DNA of 64,000 nt from Seohaeicola saemankumensis (GTDB lineage Bacteria; Pseudomonadota; Alphaproteobacteria; Rhodobacterales; Rhodobacteraceae). The notes below the pieces were generated by a model, which saw only the letters and a list, made by a program, of their open reading frames with translations, did not search any database and had not been told where the DNA came from. Below, one piece after another: positions 32,367 to 42,354 of the stretch (its first letter is position 1; the number at the start of each line of letters is the position of its first letter). Location: assembly GCF_042678485.1 (NCBI RefSeq), contig NZ_JBHTKR010000006.1, positions 124,001-188,000 on the forward strand. The letters are read 5' to 3'. The position numbers were made by a program, and so were the translations under genes.

Positions 32367-35099
32367 CTATTCGGTTTCGGCCTCGTCCTCGTCCGCCTGA
32401 TCGGCGATCCGGGCAACAGACACCACGAATTCGCCCGCGCCGGTGTTGAACACCTTGACGCCGCCGGCCGACCGCGAGCGGAAGGAAATCCCCTCGACGG
32501 GTACCCGGATCGACTGCCCCCTGGAGGTGGCAAGCATCACCTGATCGTCCATCTCGACCGGGAAGGAGGCGACAAGCGCGCCGCCGCGCATCGCCTTGTC
32601 CATGGCCGTGACGCCCATGCCGCCGCGTCCGCGCACGGGGTAATCATGGCTGGACGACAGCTTGCCCGACCCGTTGGCGGTGATGGTGAGGATCAGGTTT
32701 TCCGCCGCCGACATCTCGGCATAGCGTTCCTGGCTGATACCCGCATCGGCATTGCCCTCGTCCTCGTCGCTTTCGGTCTCTTCGGTGACGCCGGCAACAA
32801 GGCGGCGCATCTTGAGATAGGCGGCGCGTTCATCGGCCCCGGCCTCGAAATGGCGGATCACGGACATCGACACCACGCGGTCATCGCCCTGCAGCCGGAT
32901 CCCCCGGACCCCGGTGGAATCGCGGCCCTTGAAGACCCGCACATCGGTGGTGGAAAAGCGGATCGCGCGGCCTGAATCCGTGACCAGCATCACGTCGTCA
33001 TCTTCCGAACAGATGCGCGCGTTCACCAGCTCCACGCCCTCGGGCAGTTTCATGGCGATCTTGCCGTTACGCATCACATTGGTGAAATCCGACAGCGCAT
33101 TGCGCCGCACGTCGCCCGCCGAAGTGGCGAAGACGATCTGCAGATCGTCCCATTCCGTATCGGGCCGGTCGACCGGCATGATCGCGGCGATGGAAACCCC
33201 TGTCGGGATTGGCAGGATATTGACGATCGCCTTGCCCTTGGACGTGCGCCCCCCCAGCGGCAGGCGCCATGTCTTGAGCTTGTAGACCATGCCATCGGTG
33301 GTGAAGAACAAAAGCTGGTCATGGGTATTGGCCACGAAGAGCGTGGTGACCACGTCCTCTTCCTTGGTCTGCATCCCTGACAGGCCCTTGCCGCCGCGTT
33401 TCTGCGACCGGAAATCGGCCAGCGGCGTTCGCTTGATATAGCCGCCCGAGGTGATGGTCACGACCATGTCCTCGCGCTCGATCAGATCCTCGTCATCCAG
33501 GTCGCCCGCCCAGTCCACGATCTCGGTCCGGCGCGGCACGGCAAAGAGCTCTTTCACCTCGCGCAGCTCGTCCGAGATGATGCCCATGATCCGTTCGCGG
33601 CTGGCCAGGATTTCCAGGTATTCGCGGATCTTGGCGGCCAGCTCCTGCAACTCGTCCGTGACTTCCTTGACGCCCAGTTGGGTCAGGCGCTGCAGGCGCA
33701 GCTCCAGGATGGCGCGGGCCTGGACTTCGGACAGGTGATAGGTGCCATCCTCGTTCACCGTATGGGACGGGTCGTCGATCAGCCGGATGTATTCGGCGAT
33801 ATCGCGGGCAGGCCAGGCGCGGCTCATCAGCCGGTCGCGCGCATCGGCGGCATCGGCAGAGCTGCGGATCGTCGCCACGACCTCGTCCACATTGGTGACG
33901 GCCACGGCCAGACCGCACAGGATATGGCTGCGCTCGCGCGCCTTGCGCAGTTCATAGGCGGTGCGGCGGGCCACGACCTCTTCGCGAAAGCCGATGAAAC
34001 TGGACAGGAACCGCAGCAGCGTGAGTTGTTCGGGCCGCCCGCCGTTCAGCGCCAGCATGTTGCAGCCGAAATAGGTCTGCATCGGCGTGAAGCGGTAAAG
34101 CTGGTTCAGCACCACCTCGGGGGTTGCGTCGCGCTTGAGTTCGATCACCACGCGCACGCCGTTGCGATCGCTTTCGTCCTGCACATGGGCGACGCCTTCG
34201 ATCTTCTTTTCGCGGACCTGTTCGGCAATCTTCTCGATCATCGCGGCCTTGTTCACCTGGTAGGGGATTTCCTCGACGACGATTGCATAGCGGTCCTTGC
34301 GGAGTTCCTCGACCCTGGTCTTGGCGCGGATGATGACGCTGCCGCGCCCCTCAAGATAGGCCTTGCGCGCCCCGGACCGGCCCAGCATCAGCCCGCCGGT
34401 CGGGAAATCGGGACCCGGCACATATTCGATCAGGTCTTCCGAGGTCAGATCCGGGTTGTCGATCAGCGCCAGCGTGGCATCGACCACTTCGCCCAGGTTA
34501 TGCGGCGGGATGTTCGTGGCCATGCCGACAGCGATGCCGCCTGCGCCATTGACCAGCATGTTCGGGAACCGGGCGGGCAGCACCGTGGGTTCGCGGTCCT
34601 TGCCATCATAGTTGTCCTGGAAATTGACCGTGTCCTTGTCGATGTCGGCCAGCAGGAAGGCGGCGGGTTTGTCCATCCGCACTTCGGTATAGCGCATGGC
34701 GGCGGCATTATCGCCATCCATCGAGCCGAAGTTGCCCTGACCGTCAAGCAGCGGCAGGGACATCGAGAAATCCTGCGCCATCCGCACCAGCGCGTCATAG
34801 ATCGCGCTGTCGCCATGGGGGTGGTATTTACCCATCACGTCGCCCACCGGACGGGCCGATTTGCGATAGGGCTTGTCATGCGTGTTGCCGACCTCGTGCA
34901 TCGCGTAAAGGATGCGGCGGTGCACAGGTTTCAGGCCATCACGCAGATCGGGAATCGCGCGGCTGACGATCACGCTCATCGCATAATCGAGATAGGAGGT
35001 CTTCATCTCCTCGGTGATCGAGATTGTAGGCCCATCGTAGACAACCCGCGCAGGCGTGTTTTCGTCTTCGTTTTCAGGGGTTTCCGGCGTATCGTTCAC
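32367..35099 (-). CDS. gyrA: DNA gyrase subunit A
   Basis: 910-residue subunit that breaks and rejoins DNA. The active-site Tyr is Tyr137 in AAMRYTEVRM. The quinolone region reads HPHGDSAIYDALVRMAQ with Ser98 and Asp102 in the wild-type, drug-sensitive form. The C-terminal beta-pinwheel has the GyrA box QKRGGKG. Length is normal for alphaproteobacteria, with an acidic N-terminal extension of about 18 residues. Confidence 0.98.
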   Translation of the reverse strand: MNDTPETPENEDENTPARVVYDGPTISITEEMKTSYLDYAMSVIVSRAIPDLRDGLKPVHRRILYAMHEVGNTHDKPYRKSARPVGDVMGKYHPHGDSAIYDALVRMAQDFSMSLPLLDGQGNFGSMDGDNAAAMRYTEVRMDKPAAFLLADIDKDTVNFQDNYDGKDREPTVLPARFPNMLVNGAGGIAVGMATNIPPHNLGEVVDATLALIDNPDLTSEDLIEYVPGPDFPTGGLMLGRSGARKAYLEGRGSVIIRAKTRVEELRKDRYAIVVEEIPYQVNKAAMIEKIAEQVREKKIEGVAHVQDESDRNGVRVVIELKRDATPEVVLNQLYRFTPMQTYFGCNMLALNGGRPEQLTLLRFLSSFIGFREEVVARRTAYELRKARERSHILCGLAVAVTNVDEVVATIRSSADAADARDRLMSRAWPARDIAEYIRLIDDPSHTVNEDGTYHLSEVQARAILELRLQRLTQLGVKEVTDELQELAAKIREYLEILASRERIMGIISDELREVKELFAVPRRTEIVDWAGDLDDEDLIEREDMVVTITSGGYIKRTPLADFRSQKRGGKGLSGMQTKEEDVVTTLFVANTHDQLLFFTTDGMVYKLKTWRLPLGGRTSKGKAIVNILPIPTGVSIAAIMPVDRPDTEWDDLQIVFATSAGDVRRNALSDFTNVMRNGKIAMKLPEGVELVNARICSEDDDVMLVTDSGRAIRFSTTDVRVFKGRDSTGVRGIRLQGDDRVVSMSVIRHFEAGADERAAYLKMRRLVAGVTEETESDEDEGNADAGISQERYAEMSAAENLILTITANGSGKLSSSHDYPVRGRGGMGVTAMDKAMRGGALVASFPVEMDDQVMLATSRGQSIRVPVEGISFRSRSAGGVKVFNTGAGEFVVSVARIADQADEDEAETE

Positions 35100-35222
35100 G
35101 TGATTAGCCCGCTCTGTCCAGTTTCACAATATCTTGTTGGAAAGACTATATCAGAGGCAGGATATGGGGTGCAATGCCGCATGCCCCGCAGCCTTGGCAG
35201 CCAGGGCCATGATCTGCTAATA

Positions 35223-35251
35223 CATTGTTTTCGTTGAAAAGTAAAACAATG
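35223..35251. promoter_or_regulatory. Perfect 9-bp dyad upstream of usg (operator candidate)
   Basis: CATTGTTTT (35223-35231) and AAAACAATG (35243-35251), centres 20 bp apart, overlap the -35 of the candidate usg promoter. Layout fits binding by a dimeric repressor or activator. Confidence 0.55.
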
Positions 35252-35261
35252 CTGGCATGAT
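35234..35261 (+). promoter_or_regulatory. Candidate usg promoter
   Basis: TTGAAA (35234-35239), 16-bp spacer, CATGAT (35256-35261), 33 bp before the usg ATG. Confidence 0.4.
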
Positions 35262-35293
35262 TTTACCATCGAGTCGCAAGAACAGGTGAAATC

Positions 35294-35563
35294 ATGCAGG
35301 CTTCCGACACCGAACTGATGCTGAAAGGCTATGGCCTGACCACGGCCGAATTCTTCTATCGCATGCCCGATTACCGCAATGTGCTGAACAGCTTTGTCTG
35401 GCAGGATTACGACCTGGCGCCGGATCATCCGCGCCTGTTCAGGTTCATCGAATTCTGGCAGGCCGAGATCGAAGGGCCGCTGCATTCGGTGCGCTTCACG
35501 CACCGCAAGATGATCTCACCGGGGGAATGGCGCAATGTCGTGGGGGAATTCCACCTGCATTGA
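35294..35563 (+). CDS. usg: Usg family protein
   Basis: 89 residues: LKGYGLTTAEFFYRMPDYRN, VWQDYDLAPDHPRLFRFIEF. Usg is a small conserved alphaproteobacterial protein named from its position near tryptophan genes in some species; its role is unknown. ATG preceded by AGGTGAAATC. Divergent from gyrA across a 194-bp region holding a dyad and promoter. Confidence 0.9.
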   Translation: MQASDTELMLKGYGLTTAEFFYRMPDYRNVLNSFVWQDYDLAPDHPRLFRFIEFWQAEIEGPLHSVRFTHRKMISPGEWRNVVGEFHLH

Positions 35564-35616
35564 GACGCGCGCACAGGCAAAGGGGCAGGTGGCCGTGGCG
35601 TCTGCCCCTGACCGTA

Positions 35617-36177
35617 TCAGGGAATGATGCGCGTGTATTTCACGCCTTCCAGCGTGGCACCGACCATCAGGCCGGCCTGGCCGAAGATCAGGGCAACGAC
35701 AGGCGCGGTCGAGGTCGTGGTTTCCGCGCGCAGGTTGTCGGCGCGGTCGCTGATCACGTATTCCACATCGGCGCCCGCCGCCCAACCCGAGGATCTGCGG
35801 AAGCGTTGCAGCGCGTCATCGGTCATGAAGAACAGCACATGCGCGAATTGCTGCGCGCCGATCTGGAGGCCGAAACTGCCCTTGGCGGCGGAATAGTAAT
35901 CGACCGTGGTGCCGCTGACCCGCAGCGCGCCGCGCCCGTAGCCGCCACCGAAGCCAAAGCCCGCCTCGGTGATCAGGGGCATGACCAGTTGCCCGACCGA
36001 CTTGCTGGCAAGGTCGCGGGTGTTGGGATAGGTCGCATAGAGATAGTTCATCGTGGCATCGACACGGTTGTCGATGACGGCCGACCCGGGGCTGCCGATC
36101 CCGTTGCCGCAGCCTGCGGTCAATCCTGCGCCTGCCAATGCTGTCAGGGTAAAGGTCCGTCTGCTCATCTTTGTCAT
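35617..36177 (-). CDS. YSC84/SYLF-domain lipoprotein
   Basis: 186 residues; start at ATG 36177. Lipobox LTAGC with the modified Cys at about residue 22. The SYLF-type domain (about 50-186) contains LPLITEAGFGFGGGYGRGAL-like and SFGLQIGAQQFAHVLFFM blocks. SYLF proteins bind lipid membranes; the bacterial role is unknown. The frame extends upstream to 36339 but without signal features, so it was trimmed. Confidence 0.85.
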   Translation of the reverse strand: MTKMSRRTFTLTALAGAGLTAGCGNGIGSPGSAVIDNRVDATMNYLYATYPNTRDLASKSVGQLVMPLITEAGFGFGGGYGRGALRVSGTTVDYYSAAKGSFGLQIGAQQFAHVLFFMTDDALQRFRRSSGWAAGADVEYVISDRADNLRAETTTSTAPVVALIFGQAGLMVGATLEGVKYTRIIP

Positions 36178-36358
36178 GTGTCTTGCCTGTTCCGTTATGC
36201 TGCTGCCGCTGTTCTTTTGTTTGCGCCGGATGTTTGCATCTCCGGCTATGCGCTGAATATAGAGGCAAATCAGCGCCCTGTCACCAACTCTTGCGGCGGT
36301 GGGTCGGGCGGGCGACCGATCTGGCAAGACTTCGCCCAAGGGATGTGGTTCCCGTGGC

Positions 36359-37360
36359 TCAGGCCCCGGCCAGCTTGCGCGCGACGGCGGGGGCGAAATA
36401 GGTCAGGATCCCGTCACAGCCGGCGCGCCGGAAACACATCAGGCTTTCCAACATGGCCCTTTCGCCGTCAATCCAGCCGTTCTGCGCCGCGGCCTGTATC
36501 ATCGCGTATTCGCCCGACACCTGATAGGCATAGGTCGGCGCGCCGAAGCTATCCTTGACCCTGCGGCAGATATCCAGATAGGGCATGCCGGGCTTGACCA
36601 TGACCATGTCGGCCCCCTCGCGCAGGTCACGTTCGACCAGGCGGATCGCCTCGTCGGAATTGGCGGGGTTCATCTGATAGGTGGTCTTGTCGCCCTTCAG
36701 CGCACCGGATGCGCCTACCGCATCCCTGAACGGGCCATAGAAGGCCGAGGCATATTTGGCCGCATAGCTGAGCAGCATGACATTGCTGTGCCCGCCCGCC
36801 TCAAGCGCCTGCCGGATCGCACCGATCCGGCCATCCATCATGTCGGAGGGCCCGATGATATCGGCCCCCGCTTCGGCCTGGCTGAGCGCCTGTTTGACCA
36901 GCGCCGCGACGGTTTCGTCGTTCAGGATCACGCCATCGCGCCAGAACCCGTCATGCCCGTCCGAATTATAGGGATCCAGCGCCACATCGGTCATCACCGC
37001 GATGCCGGGCACGGCGGCCTTGATGGCGCGGGTGGCGCGGTTGCTCAGGTTCTCGGGGTTCCAGGCTTCGGCGCAGTCGCGGGTTTTTTTCGCGGGGTCG
37101 GTATAGGGAAAAAGGCAGATCGCGGGAATGCCCAGATCCGCCGCCTCGCGCGCGGCTTCGACCACGCGATCGACCGAGCGGCGCATCACACCCGGCATCG
37201 AGGGCACAGGCTCTTCCACCCCTTCGCCATCGCGGACGAAAACCGGCCAGATCAGATTGCCCACGGACAGGGTGTTTTCCTGCGTCAGCGCCCGGATCGC
37301 GGGGGATTGGCGGGTGCGGCGAAAGCGGGTGGCGGGGTAGGCGGCCTGGCTGGGGATCAT
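36359..37360 (-). CDS. hemB: Delta-aminolevulinic acid dehydratase (porphobilinogen synthase)
   Basis: Condenses two 5-aminolevulinate to porphobilinogen in heme and bacteriochlorophyll synthesis. 333 residues from ATG 37360 (a GTG at 37363 is also possible). Blocks RFRRTRQSPAIRALTQEN, CLFPYTDPAKKT, AAKYASAFYGPFRDA (first Lys) and DMVMVKPGMPYLD (Schiff-base Lys). The Asp-rich region VMTDVALDPYNSDGHDG replaces the zinc cysteines, pointing to the magnesium-dependent class. Confidence 0.96.
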   Translation of the reverse strand: MIPSQAAYPATRFRRTRQSPAIRALTQENTLSVGNLIWPVFVRDGEGVEEPVPSMPGVMRRSVDRVVEAAREAADLGIPAICLFPYTDPAKKTRDCAEAWNPENLSNRATRAIKAAVPGIAVMTDVALDPYNSDGHDGFWRDGVILNDETVAALVKQALSQAEAGADIIGPSDMMDGRIGAIRQALEAGGHSNVMLLSYAAKYASAFYGPFRDAVGASGALKGDKTTYQMNPANSDEAIRLVERDLREGADMVMVKPGMPYLDICRRVKDSFGAPTYAYQVSGEYAMIQAAAQNGWIDGERAMLESLMCFRRAGCDGILTYFAPAVARKLAGA

Positions 37361-37478
37361 CACAACGTCATCTCATGCTGGTTTTCTCATGCGTCGCATG
37401 GATATTGCTTCATCTCAAGGGTAGGAATTGCTGAATTTCGCCGCTATGGAAGCAAACACGTTTTAAAGGGCCTTTCAA

Positions 37479-38024
37479 TTGGACTTGTTCTCCACCCTGA
37501 GCGAAGCGATCAACCTGCGTTCGTTCTCGAACCTCTGGTACTGGATCATGCTGGCCGTCGTGTGGTCCAGCACGACCCATTGGGTACTGGGTGTGCCCTA
37601 TGACATGGTCGTGCGCGCGGCTTCCCAGGGCGGCGAGGCCGAGGCCGACCTGAACGATATCGTCCGCGTGAATGTGAACCGTATTCTCTATATCTCGCAG
37701 ATGTCCGGGCTGTGGATTGTGGGCTTCGGCACCTTCTTTCTGACCCTGCTGGGGCTGACCGGCTTCGTCTACGGCGTTCAGTTGTCTCAGTCCGTATTCC
37801 TGGTGGCCTTTCCGATGTTCATCGTGGGGTTTTTGTCCCTCAGAACCGCCAGGCGCCTGCGCCGCGACGGCCCGACCGGCAAGGCGCTGCACAAGATCCT
37901 GCAACGGCACCGTCTTGTGGTGCAGGGAATCGGCGTCGTGTCGGTTTTCATAACCGCGCTGTGGGGAATGTATCAGAACCTGAACTATATGATCCCCGAT
38001 CATATCATCAGACCCCTTGGATAA
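37479..38024 (+). CDS. Conserved membrane protein (often annotated SufBCD-associated)
   Basis: 181 residues, four transmembrane helices (about 22-40, 75-98, 103-122, 145-165), with RSFSNLWYWIMLAVVWSS and THWVLGVPYDMVVRA as conserved blocks. It starts at TTG behind AAAGGG. I recall homologues in Rhodobacteraceae being labelled a SufBCD complex component, but see nothing in the sequence that supports this. Nine bp before mfd. Function unknown. Confidence 0.7.
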   Translation: MDLFSTLSEAINLRSFSNLWYWIMLAVVWSSTTHWVLGVPYDMVVRAASQGGEAEADLNDIVRVNVNRILYISQMSGLWIVGFGTFFLTLLGLTGFVYGVQLSQSVFLVAFPMFIVGFLSLRTARRLRRDGPTGKALHKILQRHRLVVQGIGVVSVFITALWGMYQNLNYMIPDHIIRPLG

Positions 38025-38033
38025 CCCCCGCGC

Positions 38034-41000
38034 ATGACCGAACAGACCCGCATCACCGTTGGCGGTGCCCCCGAAGGATTTGACGCACGCCTGGTCCTGA
38101 AAGAGATCGAGCGCCGCGCCGCACCCGTCCTGCATGTGGCCCGCGATGACAAGCGGATGGCCGCGATGCAGGCCGCCTTGCGTTTCTTTGCGCCCGACAT
38201 GCCGGTGATCACCTTCCCCGCCTGGGATTGCCTGCCCTATGACCGGGTCAGCCCGAATGCCGATATCTCGGCCGCGCGGATGGCGACGCTGGCGGGGCTG
38301 GTGCATGGCATGCCCGCACGGTTCATCCTGCTGACAACGATCAGCGCCGCGATGCAGCGCATCCCCGCGCGCGACGTGCTGCGCGAGGCGGCCTTCAGCG
38401 CGCGCGTCGGCGGCCGCCTGGACGAGTCAGCGCTGCGTGCCTTTCTTGTACGGATGGGCTTTTCCCAGGCCCCCACGGTGATGGAACCCGGCGATTACGC
38501 GATCCGGGGCGGCATCATCGACATCTTTCCACCGGGCGAGGGCGGTCCGGTCCGGCTGGACCTTTTCGGCGATGTGCTGGACGGGGCGCGCCGGTTCGAT
38601 CCGGCCACGCAGCGGACCACCGAAAAGCTGGATATCATCGAACTGGCGCCCGTCTCGGAAGTCATCCTTGATCCGGCGGCCATCACCCGGTTCCGCCAGA
38701 ACTACCGCATCGAATTCGGCGCGGCAGGCACCGATGACCCGCTCTACGAGGCGGTCAGCGCGGGGCGCAAACATGCGGGCATCGAACACTGGCTGCCATT
38801 CTTTCATGACCGGCTGGAAACCATTTTCGACTATCTGCCCCAGGCCACGGTCACCCAGGATGACCAGGTCACGCCGACGCGCCTGTCACGGTGGGACAGT
38901 ATCGCCGATCAATATGAAACCCGCCGCCTGGCCATGACCCAGAAAGGGCGGATGGACACGGTCTACAAACCCGTGCCGCCGGGGCTGCTCTATCTGGATG
39001 ACACAACCTGGGAGGCCGCCACCGCCGCGCACCGGGTCATGCAGTTCAATCCGCTGGCCCAGGCGACAGGACCGGGCGTCATTGACGCGGGCGGGCGGAT
39101 CGGGCGCAGCTTTGCACCCGAACGCCAACAGGAAAACCTGAGCCTTTTCGCAGCCTTGGCATCCCATGTGAAAGCGCGGATGGACAAGGGGCCGGTGCTG
39201 ATCGCCTCATATTCCGAAGGGGCGCGCGAAAGACTGGACGGGTTGGTCGCGGATGAGGGGCTGATCGGCGCGGTCCATGTGGCTGATGCGCGCGGCATCG
39301 GCAAGCATGGCCTGCACCTTGCGGTCTGGCCGCTGGACCAGGGCTTCGAGGCCGAGGGCCTGACCGTGATCAGCGAACAGGATGTGCTGGGCGACCGGCT
39401 GATCCGCGCCCCGAAGAAACGCCGTCGCGCCAATGACTTCCTGACCGAAACGCAAAGCCTGTCGCCCGGCGATCTGGTTGTGCATGTCGATCACGGGGTC
39501 GGCCGCTATCTCGGGCTTGAGGTCGTGACCGCGCTGGGTGCGGCGCATGAATGCCTGACGCTGGAATATGCAGAAGGCGCAAAGCTTTACCTGCCGGTCG
39601 AGAATATCGAACTGCTCAGCCGGTTCGGCCATGAGGAAGGGCTGCTCGACAAGCTGGGGGGCGGCGCATGGCAGGCCAAGAAGGCGCGGCTCAAGGAACG
39701 CATCCGTGAAATGGCCGATCGGCTGATCCGGGTCGCGGCCGAACGCGCCCTGCGCACGGCCCCCGTGCTGGAGCCGCAGCATCACGCCTGGGAAGCTTTC
39801 AGCGCGCGTTTCCCCTATATGGAAACCGACGACCAGATGCGCGCGATCGAGGATGTTCTGGCCGATCTGGGATCGGGCAACCCGATGGACAGGCTGATCT
39901 GTGGCGATGTGGGTTTCGGCAAGACCGAAGTGGCCATGCGCGCGGCCTTCGTGGCGGCCATGTGCGGCGTGCAGGTTGCGGTGATCGCCCCCACGACCCT
40001 GCTGGCACGGCAGCATTTCAAAAGCTTCGCGGAACGCTTCCGGGGCTTCCCGCTGGAGGTGCGCGCCCTGTCGCGCTTTGTCAGCGCCAAGGATGCACAG
40101 ACCACGCGCGACGGTCTGGCGCGCGGCACGGTCGATATCGTGGTGGGCACCCATGCGCTGCTGGCCAAGGGCGTCAGTTTCAAGAACCTCGGCCTGCTGA
40201 TCATCGACGAAGAGCAGCATTTCGGCGTCGGCCACAAAGAGCGGCTCAAGCAATTGCGTAGCGATATCCATGTCTTGACGCTGACAGCCACGCCAATTCC
40301 GCGTACGCTGCAACTGTCGCTGTCGGGGGTGCGCGATCTGTCGATCATCGGCACGCCCCCTGTCGACCGGCTGTCGATCCGCACCTATGTGTCCGAATTC
40401 GACGGTGTCACCATCCGCGAGGCGCTGCTGCGCGAGCATTTCCGCGGCGGCCAAAGCTTCTTTGTGGTGCCCCGCATCAGTGACCTGCCCGAGATCGAGG
40501 AATTCCTGAAGACCCAGGTGCCCGAAGTCAGCTATGTCGTGGCCCATGGCCAGATGGCGGCGGGCGAACTGGATAACCGGATGAATGCCTTCTATGACGG
40601 CAAATACGATGTGCTGCTGGCCACGACCATCGTGGAATCGGGCCTTGATATCCCCACGGCCAACACGATGGTGATCCACCGCGCCGATATGTTCGGCCTT
40701 AGCCAGCTCTACCAGATCCGGGGGCGCGTGGGGCGGTCCAAGACCCGCGCCTATGCCTATCTGACCACGAAACCGCGCGGCAAGCTGACACCCGCCGCCG
40801 AAAAACGCCTGCGCGTGCTGGGCAGCCTGGACACGCTGGGCGCGGGCTTCACCCTGGCCAGCCAGGACCTGGACATTCGCGGCGCCGGCAACCTGCTGGG
40901 CGAAGAACAGTCAGGCCAGATGCGCGACGTGGGCTACGAGCTTTACCAGCAGATGCTGGAAGACGCGATCGCCAAGATCAAGGCGGGCGAGATGGAAGGC

Positions 41001-41501
41001 CTGTCGGACAGCGACGGGCAATGGGCGCCATCCATCAACCTGGGCGTGGCCGTTCTGATCCCCGAGGATTATGTGCCCGATCTGGATGTGCGGCTGGGAT
41101 TGTATCGTCGTCTCAGTAACTTGCATACCAAAGTTGAACTGGAAGGCTTCGCCGCCGAGCTGATCGACCGTTTCGGTCCGCTGCCGCGCGAGGTGAACAC
41201 GCTGCTCTTGATCGTGCGGATCAAGGAGATGTGCAAGAAGGCCGGGATCTCGCGGCTGGACGGCGGACCAAAGGGCGCCACGATCCAGTTTCACAACGAC
41301 AAGTTCGCCTCGCCCCAGGGATTAGTCGAATTCATCGGCGCGCAGAACGGATTGGCCAAGGTGCGCGACAACAAGATCGTGGTGCAGCGCGACTGGACGT
41401 CGGAGAAGGAAAAGATCCGTGGCGCCTATGCGATTGCCCGCGATCTGGCCGAAAAGGTCGTGGCTGAAAGAAAACGTGGCGCGGCACCGGTAAAAAGCTG
41501 A
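38034..41501 (+). CDS. mfd: Transcription-repair coupling factor Mfd
   Basis: 1155-residue ATPase that removes stalled RNA polymerase and recruits UvrA. N-terminal UvrB-like modules (1-330), RNA-polymerase-interaction/CarD-like domain (about 475-560; LSPGDLVVHVDHGVGRYLGL), RecG-like helicase core with Walker A GDVGFGKTEVA (about 623-633) and DEEQHFGVGHKE (about 724-735), and C-terminal TRCF domain (about 1000-1100). Full length. Confidence 0.97.
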   Translation: MTEQTRITVGGAPEGFDARLVLKEIERRAAPVLHVARDDKRMAAMQAALRFFAPDMPVITFPAWDCLPYDRVSPNADISAARMATLAGLVHGMPARFILLTTISAAMQRIPARDVLREAAFSARVGGRLDESALRAFLVRMGFSQAPTVMEPGDYAIRGGIIDIFPPGEGGPVRLDLFGDVLDGARRFDPATQRTTEKLDIIELAPVSEVILDPAAITRFRQNYRIEFGAAGTDDPLYEAVSAGRKHAGIEHWLPFFHDRLETIFDYLPQATVTQDDQVTPTRLSRWDSIADQYETRRLAMTQKGRMDTVYKPVPPGLLYLDDTTWEAATAAHRVMQFNPLAQATGPGVIDAGGRIGRSFAPERQQENLSLFAALASHVKARMDKGPVLIASYSEGARERLDGLVADEGLIGAVHVADARGIGKHGLHLAVWPLDQGFEAEGLTVISEQDVLGDRLIRAPKKRRRANDFLTETQSLSPGDLVVHVDHGVGRYLGLEVVTALGAAHECLTLEYAEGAKLYLPVENIELLSRFGHEEGLLDKLGGGAWQAKKARLKERIREMADRLIRVAAERALRTAPVLEPQHHAWEAFSARFPYMETDDQMRAIEDVLADLGSGNPMDRLICGDVGFGKTEVAMRAAFVAAMCGVQVAVIAPTTLLARQHFKSFAERFRGFPLEVRALSRFVSAKDAQTTRDGLARGTVDIVVGTHALLAKGVSFKNLGLLIIDEEQHFGVGHKERLKQLRSDIHVLTLTATPIPRTLQLSLSGVRDLSIIGTPPVDRLSIRTYVSEFDGVTIREALLREHFRGGQSFFVVPRISDLPEIEEFLKTQVPEVSYVVAHGQMAAGELDNRMNAFYDGKYDVLLATTIVESGLDIPTANTMVIHRADMFGLSQLYQIRGRVGRSKTRAYAYLTTKPRGKLTPAAEKRLRVLGSLDTLGAGFTLASQDLDIRGAGNLLGEEQSGQMRDVGYELYQQMLEDAIAKIKAGEMEGLSDSDGQWAPSINLGVAVLIPEDYVPDLDVRLGLYRRLSNLHTKVELEGFAAELIDRFGPLPREVNTLLLIVRIKEMCKKAGISRLDGGPKGATIQFHNDKFASPQGLVEFIGAQNGLAKVRDNKIVVQRDWTSEKEKIRGAYAIARDLAEKVVAERKRGAAPVKS

Positions 41502-41535
41502 TCCCAAACATCAGCCAAGATCGGCAAGCCATTGA

Positions 41536-42111
41536 TCAAACGCCAAAAAAGGCGCGTATACGCGGGTTGATCCAGTCCCATAGGGTCGGCGCGCCATGGG
41601 CGATCTTGCTGCCCACGCGGGACACCAGCCTATCATAGCTGACATCGTATTCGGTCCAGCTGCCCCCGCCTGCGGCGAGGTTCTGATTGGGGGGCTGGAA
41701 CCGGTCCAGCGACTTGGCAAAGCGTGCGTCAACCGTCTGGTTTGCCTCGAATTCTTCCCACAGGGCGCGCAGACTCTCGGCCTGGTCGGCAGGCAGCAGG
41801 CCGAAAATGCGATCGGCGGCGGCGGATTCGTCCTGTTGCAGGGCCGTCGCGTCATGGCTGCCAAAGATCGGGGCATCGCCCGCGTCGATCTCGACCAGGT
41901 CATGGATCAGCAGCATGCGGATAACCCGGTCGATCGCCACGCCTTGGGGGGCATGTTCAGCCAGAACAAGCGCATAGAGGGCGATGTGCCAGCTATGTTC
42001 ACCAGAATTCTCGTAGCGTGACCCATCGCACAGCCGGGTGGCGCGGTTCACCGATTTCAGACGGCAGGCCTCGGTCAGAAAGGCCATCTGCGCATCCAGC
42101 CGAGGGGTCAT
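41536..42111 (-). CDS. HD-domain phosphohydrolase (YfbR/HDDC2-like)
   Basis: 191 residues. Metal ligands of the HD fold: ENSGEHSWHIAL, then LLIHDLVEIDAGD, with a later Asp in the conserved helix (SLDRFQP). This group comprises 5'-deoxynucleotidase-like enzymes that cut dNMPs. Convergent with mfd and overlapping the next upstream gene by 4 bp. Confidence 0.85.
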   Translation of the reverse strand: MTPRLDAQMAFLTEACRLKSVNRATRLCDGSRYENSGEHSWHIALYALVLAEHAPQGVAIDRVIRMLLIHDLVEIDAGDAPIFGSHDATALQQDESAAADRIFGLLPADQAESLRALWEEFEANQTVDARFAKSLDRFQPPNQNLAAGGGSWTEYDVSYDRLVSRVGSKIAHGAPTLWDWINPRIRAFFGV

Positions 42112-42350
42112 TCCGGCGGTGCTTTCTTGCGGTCGGCCATCGCCTTCTTGACGCGGTCGCGCAGCAAGCGCCGGGCCCGCGTCTCGGCGGTACGGACACG
42201 GATCGCGGTCATGAAAGCCTCTTCGGTCACGGTCGAGGATGTGCCCAGCGTCCGGGCAATGTCGTCGATCAGCGTCGGGTCACCCAGGGCCTCGACCGCG
42301 TCCAGCACATCCTTGGCAAGTGCATCGGCAAGGTCTTCGGTCACGCCCAT
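42108..42350 (-). CDS. Small conserved protein, unknown function
   Basis: 80 residues, helical and charged, MGVTEDLADALAKDVLDAVE..., basic C-terminus (RRLLRDRVKKAMADRKKAPP). No family recognised. Its stop overlaps the HD-domain gene start (ATGA), and the hydrolase gene ends 4 bp before it, so the three form one - strand operon. Confidence 0.65.
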   Translation of the reverse strand: MGVTEDLADALAKDVLDAVEALGDPTLIDDIARTLGTSSTVTEEAFMTAIRVRTAETRARRLLRDRVKKAMADRKKAPPE

Positions 42351-42354
42351 GGGA

